From Magnolia sinica (Eukaryota; Streptophyta; Magnoliopsida; Magnoliales; Magnoliaceae): DNA of 64,000 bases. Under the pieces are notes generated by a model. That model was not told where the DNA came from and did no database searches. It saw only the letters and a list, made by a program, of their open reading frames with translations. Shown here one piece after another: positions 1 through 10,203 of the stretch; the first letter of the stretch is position 1; the number at the start of each line of letters is the position of its first letter. A program made the translations under genes and the position numbers. The stretch is taken from positions 54,243,001 through 54,307,000 of the forward strand of contig NC_080578.1 of NCBI RefSeq assembly GCF_029962835.1. The letters run 5' to 3'.

Positions 1-2609
1 TCCCACCTCCATGTGGCCCACTTTGATGTAATGTTTCATCCATGCCTCCATCCATTTGTGTGGCCCACTTGTACATGGCCTACTCCTAAGCGGGACGTCC
101 ATGGTGAGGCCTACTTTAACCTTTGATGTGGGCCAGACCGTCCAGCCCATTGGACCGCCCACCCCTTTGTGGGATGCCCACTACATTGGGCTATTGCTGG
201 ACTTTCAGTCCAGTAGCAAGGGCTACTTGTTTTATGTGTTGTATGTGCACTCCCTATGTGGTGGGGCACCCTATGCATATTGCTATCCACCCTGGAATTT
301 AAATCCACTTCATATTTACTAGTTTCTGGGTTCTAGCAGGCCCAAATAGATAGTGGGCTGAAAATCCAGCATGGTACCTTATAAAATGCATTGTTTATGG
401 CTAGAGTTTTAAGGGTGTGGGGTCCACCATATTATGAGGATTTGTGGGAATGTTTCATGCTTTTGTTTCCCTAATTTTGGGCTTAATTAATGCATCTTGG
501 GAGCCCGCTTTAATTAGGTTATAAGGACCCTTAAACAACCAGATTTTTAGGACTCCTTGTAGGCCCAAATGGGCTGGGATGTCCTAGCTAGGCCCAATGG
601 ATTTATGGGCCATGTCCATCATTATGTTGGGCTGGTTGGGCTGAAGTATGTATGTGTGCCCTTGGTTGCCCACCAAATCAACTAGATTTTTGGGCTAAGA
701 TTATAAGGCTCAATTGGCTTAACTTGGATGTGATTCTTACCCATGTGTCTGCGATAATGGGCTGCTCACTAGGCCCACCATAATTTATGGTTTTGGTGAG
801 CTTATTCTTGGGCCATAAATTTTCCTATGGGCCCATGTTATTGTATGTGGATTGGGCCATGTATTGCCCCTTTGGACCCATGTAATGTATGTAGGCCTTG
901 GGCCACTTTATTGAGACCCAACATGTGATGTAAGTAGTATATATATAGCTGCCCATTTCTTGTTTATGATTGTGCTTGGGCCACGGTCCTTGATTCTTGG
1001 TAGATTATTATTAGGCTACCTCTTTGGGACAAATGGTGGTTGAATGTCCACATTTGTGTACCCTTCTAGGCCTGGCTAGGCCCACTTGCATCTATAGGTG
1101 GTTAAATGTCCACAATAGACTCTTGTTAGGCCCATCCTCATCATTTAGGCCCATAGCATTGTCTACCTAGTCTTGTGGGCTACCCTAAACTATTGGGGCC
1201 CCACTAGTGGTTGTGTTCCTTCTTCTCCATGGAAAAATTGTCTAAGTACCTAGACCCTACCCTATTATGAGGAGAGTACAATATCATCGCATGGCATACT
1301 TCGTTATTTTCATGACCCATTCCCATGTGCATCATATGTATGCTTGGTTGAGATGTGATTGGTTATGGTTTATGCCATTGGGCAAGCTATTATGGGACTC
1401 CCTGAGTGGAGTTGCCTCTCTTGAGCACGCTATATGCGCAGGACTGATGCATGGTTGATTTATGTGATTCATGCATCTAACATTGCATAGCACGGTTAAT
1501 ATTTGCCCTAGCTTCATCAGGGTCGTAGCCTCCATAGGTATATCATGGATGGCCAAGTTTGGACATTGAAAATTTTTATTTGAGTACTTTAGGGTACGTA
1601 AGATGTCCTTGGGTGAAAGTCTCAAAACCTTCATGGTACTAAGAGACGCCCCAATGTCGAGACCGAGTGAAAAACATGACCGTCAGTGCCTTTACCATTA
1701 GGCCGCATCTCTCACTGTATCGTGGCCGGTTAGGAGGGGGTGTGGCCTTACCCACCTGATTGAGGGGGCAATAGTTAGGCTGAGTCTGACCAGCTCGTAA
1801 ATGGGTCCTTTATTGCAATGCCTTGTTGGTGATTGGCTATCCACAGGTAGGCAGTGAGGTCTCATACGTTCGCTAGGCTGTGTGGTTAGGAGAGTGGCAA
1901 TCGGCAGGTAGTGTATTTGACCCTGATGATTCCCCAGAGAGGAATTGTATTGATATATTGGATTAATATGTGGATGAGCATAACCGCATTGCATATTGCA
2001 TATGGCACTTGGCTGTATAGCCCCGCATTACATAGCCTTTAATCGGCAGATGGTATTTCTATCTTGTATTACTTAGCCTTGTGATGGCTAGTAGTATTCA
2101 TGGTCTTGCCGCATTCTTCATCAAACTCTAATATCGTATTCATGGCATCTGTCCTACACACACTTACACCACCCTCTAAACTTTTTATAGGCTTATGCAC
2201 GATTGATGCGTGCAGGTGATTCAAGGCCAGAGAGTGGAGCTGAAGTTGGAGCATGCCTTTGACCCTTTTGGAGCTTTCTTTATATAGTTCTTGTATTTCC
2301 CCTTGAGCCACGTATCTTGTAAAGGTTTAAATTCTTAGTGGATTTTGTAATGGTGTTCCTGTAGTTATTATCTATGGTTACGATGTTATGATCTTAGGTA
2401 TGCTCTTTATGGATTAGATTTATGTATGATCTTGGGTATGCTCTTTATGGATCAAATTTATGTTATGGAAATCCTCCTTATAGGATCCCTAGATCGAAAC
2501 CTGGTGAATGGGTGTCAGGAACCAAGAATGGGGTACTACGGAGGCTGTCGACGTCGGAATTGGCAATCTGGAACCTGGTAAGCCCTGTCTCCAGGTCTGG
2601 GGCGCGACA
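1..2609 (+). mobile_element. Partial LTR of family A (right-hand ~2.6 kb)
   Basis: This stretch matches in order the last ~2.6 kb of the LTR at 29651-34251: 'gggcc' phrase arrays, then a segment with 'cacccccta'-type motifs, then a terminal segment containing 'ggatccctagatcg' and ending 'ggggcgcgaca'. The other complete copies end in 'ggggtgtgaca', so I place the LTR end at 2609. The left end is outside the window, so I cannot tell a solo LTR from half of an element. It sits immediately before a Tat integrase reading frame, so it is an insertion into that older element. No believable gene lies inside; the short ORFs come from low-complexity repeats. Confidence 0.75.
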
Positions 2610-3063
2610 CAACAAATGTCAACGATTTGTTGCAATACCTCGACAACCATCCAAGCAGCTGACTCCCATGACCGGTCCTTGGTCATTTGCCCAATGGGAG
2701 ATTGACATCATAGGGCCACTACCAATGGGCAAAAGTTAGACCAAGTTCATTATTATGGTAGTCGACTACTTCACTAAGTGGGCAGAGGCCGAGCCATTGG
2801 CCAAAATAATTGAGTAGAAAGTTATTGACTTCATCAAGAAGAACATCATCTATAGATATGAGATTCTGCACACTATTATCTCAGACAACAGAAAGTATTT
2901 CAAAGATGCACGATTCTGAGGTCTTCATGAAAGGCTTGGGATTCTCAATGACTTCTCATCACTGTGGCACCCCTAGGCTAATGGACAGGTGGTAGTAGTA
3001 AAAAATATGATAAAAAACTACCTCAAGACCAAGCTCAAGAAATCCAAAGGAGCATGAGCCGAG
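2610..3063 (+). pseudogene. Ty3/gypsy Tat-lineage integrase core, N-terminal part (broken)
   Basis: One forward frame reads through zinc-finger tail and core motifs of a Tat-type integrase: KCQRF, IPRQP, QLTPMTGPW, WEIDIIGPLP, DYFTKWAEAEPLA, TIISDN, ANGQ and LKTKLKKSKGA. The frame contains five stops: after GPLPMGKS, after LAKIIE, after DARF, before ANGQ (a CAG-to-TAG type change) and near the end. The two catalytic Asp positions (IDIIGP and ISDN) remain. The third acidic position after ANGQ reads V where the family has E. The frame stops at the CCGAG target duplication and resumes after the family-B LTR at 4341. Integrase inserts element cDNA into the genome; this copy is inactive. Confidence 0.85.
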
Positions 3064-4340
3064 TGTTGAGTGTGAAATATTACATATTTTCCCTTATTTA
3101 TACCTTGGTTTTATAAACATGATAGTGCTTAATCAATCTAATTATGCATGTTTTCATGTGCAAGGTGATTTCAAGAGCTTATGTTGAAATTGATGCCAAA
3201 AAGAATATTTATACTCAAAAGATTACTAAATGAAGATTTGGAGATATGGAAGTCATTAATGAAGAATTCACATGCCAAAGATCCACGAAAACTAAGTGAG
3301 GAATGAAGAGAGTCAAAGATTTGAAGTGAAGAAAAAGAATCCTGAAATTGTTTTGAAAACAAACATATTCCTGAAATTTCCTGAAAAAGCATATTCTGAA
3401 ACTCTGAGCCTATTTGGAAAACTGTGTAGAGTGCATAAATTTGAAGCAGTTTAAACTCTGAGTCTATTTTGGAAAACTGCACATAGTGCATAAATTTGAG
3501 GCAGTTTCTAGATTTTTCCAACTCAATGCGAAAGTTGGAGTTCCACAACTATAAATAGGAGTCCTTAGAATGCTCCAAAGCATCTTCTAGGGTTTGGAAA
3601 GGTCTCAAAGAGCATAGCATAGTGGTGGATTAGCGCCAAAGAGTTTTTCGTCTTCCCTAGTTTATTTTTCATGCTTTGTTTAAGAGATTTGGTTTCAATC
3701 ATGTCTATGGTTAGCTAACCCTCATAGCTAAGGCTTAGAAGTGAAGCTTGTAGCATGTTTGGATGATTATCTTACTTTGATTCTTGTTCTTATTGGACCT
3801 TATTGATTTCTAGTTTGATATTAAAGGAATATTTTCAGTTTTCTATGATTTATTGTGACACAAATTACAATAAATGTTGTAATAACTTTGGATATCTTCT
3901 TTTCCTATTTTGAGATTGTGAGATTGTTAAATCCTGTTTGTTCACCATCATCTCCTGGGCATGGTAGGGTGATAGAATCCCTTCCAATCATCACAATTCT
4001 CCTCCATTGAGAATTAGGTCAATGAAAAGTTCAGATTTGATTTAAATTGCTTTATCTTCCAATTGGATAGGATGAGACTCCAATTCTAATTGTGTTCCTT
4101 GAATCAAGTAAGGTATCATCTTGATAGATAGAAGTGGATCCTTGACACCCTAGTTCCCACCTTTAAATTCATAAGTTTTAATCAACATTATTCACCATTA
4201 CTCTCAATTATTCAGATTTTAATTTAGATCTTTTTCTAGTTCTAGTTCTAGTTATTTTCATAATACGTACAAGTTTAACCCCTATGGATTCAACCTCAGT
4301 CTTACTGAGTTATTACTACATCGCGACCCTACACTTGGCA
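3064..4340 (+). mobile_element. Family-B LTR, apparently solo, TSD CCGAG
   Basis: This 1277 bp block begins TGTTGAGTGTG and ends CTTGGCA, so it has TG..CA ends. It is flanked by CCGAG at 3059-3063 and 4341-4345, a perfect 5 bp target duplication. It interrupts a Tat integrase frame that runs into CCGAG on the left and continues from CCGAG on the right. A ~90% similar copy lies at 14634-15851. No internal domain follows, so locally it is a solo LTR. Family B is probably Athila or Tat-like, because the second copy is preceded by a G-rich PPT. Confidence 0.8.
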
Positions 4341-4785
4341 CCGAGGAGCTATCATATGTCCTCTGGGCATACCGAACTACTAGTCTGACATTAACAGGGG
4401 AGACTCCCTTCTCCCTGGCCTTCGACGCAGAGGTCGTAGTACCAGTAGAAATTGGGCTTCCGACTACATGCATCGACTCTTTGAACAAAAGTAAAAATGC
4501 CAAGCAGATGGCCCTTAGACTATATCTACTTGAGGAAGAAAGGGGATAAGCACAATTAAATATTACTGCCCACCAACAACACATTGCCAAATACTACAAT
4601 TCCCAGGTCAAGGTACAAAGATTCCAAGTGGAACACCTGATCCTCCGTGAAACTTTCCAAAACACCAAGGGACCCGGCTTTAAGTCTCTAAGACTGAACT
4701 AAGAAGGACCTTATAAGATTATGGGCACAGCACGACAAGGAGCTTATCAACTTAGGACATAGATGGACAGCCCTTGCAATATTGT
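4341..4785 (+). pseudogene. Tat-lineage integrase, C-terminal part (broken)
   Basis: This continues the integrase interrupted at 3063. Readable motifs are EELSYVLWAYRTT, GETPFSLAF, VPVEIGLP, MALRLYLLEEERG, HIAKYYNSQV, LILRETF, EGPYKIMG and RQGAYQL. Stops occur after EEERG and before EGPYK, and the frame is lost near RQGAYQL. Similarity to the sister copy (15852-16371) ends abruptly at about 4785 after 'atggacagccctt'. The sister continues with QPLSHSLNAEHLKIYY, but here an unrelated sequence starts, which marks a recombination or insertion breakpoint. Confidence 0.8.
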
Positions 4786-5426
4786 GGAAGATAGAGTAAC
4801 CCTAAATCTATACTCTGATCCTCTAAATATATGCTTGGACCACTCCCCTGATTTAGATGATGACACGATTAGGGAGATGGAAGTCATGCTTAATGTTGCG
4901 CCGGTACTTGGAGTTAATCGGTGGAGGTCAGAATTTGAGAAATTGCATCAAACCAATTAGTGCCTCTACCGTCTAGTCTCAAGGCACCAAAGCTTGTCAA
5001 GAAGAGACAAGCTCGGTGGTGATTTCATCCCACCTTGAGAAAGAATAGGAGAGTATGCTCATTTCTACTCTTGAAGAAGTTAAATGAGTCCTGGGTCATA
5101 TCATCATAGACCTCAATGTGGAAAATGGGCTCCTCTCAACTGAATGCCTAGACTCTTTAGAAGTTTGTTTGGCACACTTTGCAGATTCAAATGATCCTAT
5201 GATACAAGACATAATAGACGTCTTACAAGACAATACATCGGTAGTTGATACTGACAGAGGGAATCATTCTTCTGAAGCATCTCCTTCCACGGATCCTGAG
5301 TGTCTACCATTAAAGGAGGAGCTGAAAATTGAACTGAAGTTTGAAACTTTAGAATGTGTTGAGACTACACAACCTACTAAGAACTTTTCTGAATTTTATC
5401 TACTTGTAGTCTCTGATTCACCGTGA
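4786..5426 (+). pseudogene. Athila-like pol spacer fragments (between protease and RT)
   Basis: Two short related reading frames, at 4763-4960 and 5118-5426, carry DPLNICLDHSPDLDDD and DSLEVCLAHFADSNDP, each followed by a stretch rich in acidic and hydrophobic residues. The second goes on to PLKEELKIELK. I recall this pattern from the region between protease and reverse transcriptase in Athila-lineage Ty3/gypsy polyproteins, where an ELKPLP motif follows. No protease or RT core is present. The assignment rests on remembered motifs and is moderate; the fragments could also be from a related Tat element. Confidence 0.5.
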
Positions 5427-6363
5427 TGTACTAAAATTGAAACTTTTTCTGTCACAGGTGAATCATATATACTTTGAATACCTCAGGGGATTAAAAGGAA
5501 ACTTTTTGCTAAAGTCCATAAATTTTTCAGTACATTCATGTTATAGGATGTCCAAGCCTACTACAAAAAGGGCTTTTGGATGATCTTGTTGAGGAACCTA
5601 CTAAAAAATTTATCAAAATACTAACCGGAGGAGGAACCTTGCCACATGATTAAGTAGTTTTCCTTATTTTCCTAATTTAAGATTAGAATTTATTGGCTTT
5701 CTTAGGATTAGTTTACTTTTCACAATTTAATTTAGTCACTAAGAACCACATTTTATTAGAAGATCATATTTACTTCACAAGTACTCTTCATCTACTCCCT
5801 GTTATTTTCATTGCTCTCAATTTTGCTATTACTTCTTATGTTTATAAATTGAGGACAATGTAGATTTTAGGTTAGGGGTGTAGATTAGGTAGACGAATCA
5901 ATGTTTTCTTACGTTTCGAGCAAAATTTTTGAAAATTTTCAATTTTTTAAGTTAAAAGACTTGTTTGGAATTGATAGTTTGTGTAATTAAGAATGTTTTG
6001 AGTATGATGATAAGATAGAGATTGAACTTTGAATTGTTAGAGTTTGATCAACTGAGTAGACTATCACTCGAAGTTCTTTCATTTAATTGATTAAGAGTAA
6101 GTTTGAATATCATGTTGATCTAAATCACAAGACACATTCAATCTATTTTATGTGAATTATGCTAGAATTTCTGATTGTTAATATGTCTATCATTAATAGA
6201 TGTTGAGAATTAAGTCTATAGAATTTTATTCACCTTAAAAGATGAAAAGAACCAGTTAAAAAATAGTGAGATCGATAAAAAGGTCATGTATGATGAAAAA
6301 AGACTGAAAAAGAATAAAAAGAATAAATAATCTGAAAAGAACAAAGATGTAAATGAAATTGCG
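5427..6363. other. AT-rich spacer, possible 3' end of an Athila-type element
   Basis: I see no coding region. At about 5846-5880 the sequence reads 'ttgaggacaatgtag' followed by 'ttaggttaggggtg'. This resembles the end of the internal domain plus polypurine tract in Athila-like elements. The rest (5886-6363) is AT-rich, with A-rich runs around 6240-6350 and no recognised motif. Confidence 0.35.
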
Positions 6364-6925
6364 GTTTAGACCGTTATAATAAAAGTATGGAATAGGTCAA
6401 AGTATCCTAGAGGGGGGAATAGGACTTTATAAAATTTATGCCAATTTAAAATCCTAATCCCCTAATCTTGAACTAATATGCAATTAATCAAGATGTAGCA
6501 ATCTTAACTTTACAGGCTTCCAAGCCAAGTAGAGGATCCAAACAATAGACTACTCAGGTTGAATATAATTAGTCTATGTAAAATCGTGTATATGAGTTTG
6601 TGGGATGTGATTCCTATCAGTTCTAACCATTCACATGCATCATTTTAAGCATTCAAGATGAGTATGATCAAATGAGTGTGCAAATAGCAATCCAAAACAC
6701 AACCATATATAGTGGTTTGGTTATGTGCCTACTCCACTCCTTGCGGACGCACTCAACCCTTGAGTGTACCAGATTTCACTAACGGAGGTTTCAAATTAGG
6801 TTCACCTCAAACTGTTACAACCTACACAAGGTTGACATTAGGACCTACACAAGGTTCCTAAGGATGCCTATACAAGGCAAATCGTCCTACACAAGGACTC
6901 AATAGTTTATGCCCTACACAAGAGC

Positions 6926-7165
6926 AAAGTCCTACACAAAGCACCTACGTTTAGGCCACATAGGCTAAGGTCTTACACAAGGGCCTAGGTTTACGCCACA
7001 CAGACCAAGGTTCTACATAAAGAACCTAGGTTTAGGCCACACAGGCCAAGGTCCTACATAAAGAACCTAGGTTTAGGCCACACAGGCCAAGGTCCTACAC
7101 AAGGGCCTAGGTTTAGGCCACACAAGCCAAGGTACTATATAAAGAACCTAAACGTACTCTCCCAT
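6926..7165. repeat. Tandem array, 40-41 bp unit, about five copies
   Basis: Units start with 'aaggtcctaca' at 6967, 7007, 7048, 7089 and 7129, so the spacing is 40, 41, 41 and 40 bp. Each contains 'cctaggtttaggccacaca'. Units alternate between 'cacaagggcc' and 'cataaagaac' versions, which hints at an ~81 bp higher-order unit. The array is non-coding and lies inside the LTR-like tract. Confidence 0.85.
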
Positions 7166-7734
7166 CGGAGGCCTCCACTGAGGGCTTGGTAAGTTTGAGA
7201 TACAACCTACAACCCAATCCTACACAAGGAATGATCTACATGATCTCTGTACTCTAATGACTTACTTGCAAGTAGATGAACCTCATTCAGTGCCTGGTGA
7301 AGACGATCTCCCTTGATGACTGAGATTCTTCAACTCCCTTGACCTGCAATACTTGAAGATGCTCCAATATAAGTAGTCAGGGTTGGGTCAAGGTATTTTA
7401 TGGAATCTACTTTAATAAATGTTGATCATTTAAGAGACAAAGAGATTCCAGAGTTTATGCAATCAAGAGATTCTAGCTTAATGATATATCATTAAGAAGG
7501 TAGCTAGAGAATCCTTGAATGGAAAAGTTCATTCTTCAATCCAATCTATTGAGTATCAATCATTAAGAGAGGATTGAAGGATGAACTCCCATGAGAAAAA
7601 GGTAAAGGATGTTAGATAAGCAACAACTCTCTCAAAGCTCACTCTTTTTCTCTATACAACCACTACAACTAAGCTTGTGTTTATAAAGGCAAAAAGTCCA
7701 ATGGTAATATAATTGTCAGAATCTAACTGTGTTC

Positions 7735-8250
7735 AATGTCATCAAACTTGATTTGAAGTTTGATTCCTCGAATTTATGCATGATTTTTCTTCAAGGCTTG
7801 CTGGATGATTTCATGTCCTTATTCGATGTCATCGAGGTTTGAATCTCAATGTCATCGAATCTATTTCGATTCATCAAACTTTTTAGAAGATTTTCCTTGG
7901 AAGCTCGCTGGACATTTTCTTGATCTTTTTTGATGTCATCAAACCTGGTTCAATGTCATCGAAGTTTGAATCTTAATGACATTGAGTCTAGTTTGATTCC
8001 TCAAATTTTCAGAAGTTTTTCCAAGAAGCTTACTGGACAAAAACTCTAAGTTCTTCGATGTCATCGAATCACCATCTATATCATCGAATATACATGTCCG
8101 ATGTCATCAAAGGTACGTTCGATGAATCAAATTTTTTGTCTATATATTTATGTGGTTGCTGGACGTATGAGAGTCGCTTTTCGATGTCATTGAGACATGT
8201 TCAATGTCATCAAATAGGTGTATTTAATGTCATTGAACCAAGTTCGATAA
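7735..8250. repeat. Cluster of 'gatgtcatcgaa' words
   Basis: Variants of 'ttcgatgtcatcgaa' and 'aatgtcatcgaa' recur roughly every 25-60 bp, with irregular spacing. The core is nearly palindromic (ttcgatg..catcgaa). There is no coding potential; the ORF at 8058-8381 is low-complexity translation of these words. Confidence 0.7.
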
Positions 8251-8394
8251 CTCGAAGTGACATGCAGAAAACTTATAGAGTTTACTTATTTGAACCAAGT
8301 TTTCAAACATTAAATTCCTTATTGTTCTTAAGACTTTTAGAGGAAATTATATACCTGGGGTGTTTTGGTCATGGGATTTGAGGCTTAATTTACC

Positions 8395-9110
8395 TTTGGC
8401 GTTCCTGAATCACCCATTCGGTTGAGTTCTTAATCCTAGTTGATCCCGATCTTCTGCTTGATCAGAGCATTGAGTTCATTGGTAATTACTAGGATTGAGA
8501 ATTCGATTCAAGCCGTGAATACTTCGCTTATGTATAATTTCTCTACTCCATGTTCCCGATTGTAATAAGTCCCTGGGAAGGCAATTCTAAGGGGTGTGTT
8601 GATTTGACCTAACGTTCAATTCGAGAGATATATAAGTTTTCTCTAAGCGTAAATAGTTTCTAATCAAAAGTTATTAAAGAAGCTTATAAGTATCAAGGGG
8701 ATCCAATGAAGGAATGAGGTCTCACTCCAACCTAATCAAGCCATCTAACTAAGTCTATCTTCCAATTATCTTAGCATAATCAGTCTTTTACATTCCTTAG
8801 TATAACCAGTAGCCTAGTCTTAATTTAGGAGTAGTGGTAATCCAAAGTCTACGCTCATATGCTAGATGATTTTATACCATTTCTAATATAAGAAATTGTT
8901 TTATCGCTTAGGGTTAAAAGTTGTCTGATTGGAATTGAGTTGCCCAAACTTAAATTTAACTGCACTCGAGCACTTCACACATGACCATACTAGCTAAGGA
9001 GGTCCTAGGGTTCATGTTATTAATTTATTAGATTAATACTGTCATATTTTTTAAAATCTAGGAGTACCAACTTTAGGTCCCAAACCTATAAATGTTCCAA
9101 CATTTGATGG
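8395..9110. other. Gene-less spacer
   Basis: There is no ORF with family resemblance, no tandem repeat and no LTR border that I can support. The truncated chromovirus starts just after it, so one edge is a breakpoint near 9110-9145. Confidence 0.5.
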
Positions 9111-9302
9111 TCATTGTTTATGAACTAAACTATAGTGTTTAGTCTCACCCATCAGTAGAGACCTTTCTAACAGAATTTGAGGGTCGAGATCCCATTTCGA
9201 CCTTTGTTCGGCACTTGCACTTGTCTCGGCATTTGTCCTCTTCTTAGAACGGCTTGGACGACTAGGCCGGGCCTCATCCAGGGCCGCTCTCTTCTTTCCC
9301 AT
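9111..9302 (-). pseudogene. N-terminal fragment of the extra chromovirus ORF (ORF X)
   Basis: The minus-strand frame starting at 9302 reads MGKKRAALDEARPSRP, followed by a basic stretch and then DLDPQILLERSLL. The intact-length homologue in the element at 53968-64000 starts MGKKRALVDEAGPSHP and continues GLDPRAPIGKTLL. Similarity is lost after SLLMGE, at about 9145, where the element is truncated. The fragment lies upstream (in element orientation) of where gag would be and downstream of the leader and PBS, the same layout as in the complete copy. Its function is unknown, and the shared position supports a real element-encoded ORF. Confidence 0.65.
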
Positions 9303-10188
9303 AAGGGAAATGAGCGTTGAGATGGAGAAAATGGCGATGACTAGCTCAAAGGGTGCCATGGAAGTGGAAAAGCTTAGAGAAGGAAGCGGAGTGGAAAGTT
9401 TGGGAGTTATAAGACATAAAAATGTGGGTTTTGTGCTCAAATGAGGGGGATATGAGGAAGGTGGAGAGTTGTAAGAAGTAGTTTTAGGGTAATGGTGGTG
9501 GATCGGCGTAAGATGTAGAAGAAGATGGAAGCTTTGAGTGTATGGGAAAGAAAAATTGAGAAGGAAAGAGAATTTCTAGAGGTTTGGGGGTGTTGAAGGG
9601 TTAGAAATGGGATGGAATGAGCAAAGGGGGCAAGGAGAGGGTTTAGTGGATGGTCCCACACGTGGGAGGGCCCCACATGGATAGTCGGTGGGCGGTGCTC
9701 CACCGCCCGCGTGGTGCCGTCGAGCCCTACTGTGGAGGTGGCCAGTGCGCCGCCATCTGGGCGGTGCGCCGCGTCCCTCTGGGGTGTCCAGCGGTGGCTC
9801 CGCCTTGGGGCAGTGGCCACCCCCTCCCGGGGTGCTGTGTACATGTGGGGGACCCCCTAGGCCCCACCGAAAATTGCAATTTAAGTCTTTAGACCCATAA
9901 GAGGTACTTCCTCAGTCTAATATGCATGTATTCATGTCCTTTGGCTTGTTTCAAATATGGAATTCGCCGACTTATAGTCCAAACCCGTCGATTGAGGCCT
10001 AAAAGGGACTGAGATCATTTCACATGATTTAGGAAGCATACGGGCTACACTATAGTAATCAATCTCGCCCGTCGGTGAAACTTTGGGATCCTATGTGGTC
10101 TTTAAATTCCATCGCCCCTTTCCTAAGTCAGAGTGCGTCAGAGTGCGTCGTATTACCTATAACCCAGGTCCAGTTTAATTTAAATCAT
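9303..10188 (-). other. 5' leader of truncated chromovirus
   Basis: This untranslated leader lies between the PBS and ORF X. The part at 9690-9850 is very GC-rich, with repeated 'ggcggtg' and 'ccgcc' words able to pair with each other. A GC-rich tract lies in the same place in the complete element (62760-62900). ORFs here on either strand are composition artefacts. Confidence 0.5.
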
Positions 10189-10200
10189 GCTCTGATACTA
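10189..10200 (-). other. Primer-binding site, initiator tRNA-Met type
   Basis: On the minus strand the sequence is close to TGGTATCAGAGC, the standard plant PBS for initiator tRNA-Met. One base differs at the end nearest the LTR. It lies three bases from the LTR edge at 10204. Confidence 0.75.
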
Positions 10201-10203
10201 TCT

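Larger units (their letters stand above)
6364..8394. repeat. LTR-like tract, probably copia-type, no ORF
   Basis: The tract begins near 'tatcctagaggggggaatagg', a phrase common near the start of plant copia LTRs. It continues with 'gcctactccactcctt', a 40-41 bp tandem array and then many copies of a 'ttcgatgtcatcgaa'-like word. I find no protein similarity and no convincing TG..CA borders or target duplication. Calling it a degraded copia LTR is an inference from general composition. Confidence 0.4.

Noticed and set aside
6926-7165. CRISPR-like 40 bp periodicity
   Set aside because: The whole unit repeats, with no unique spacers.
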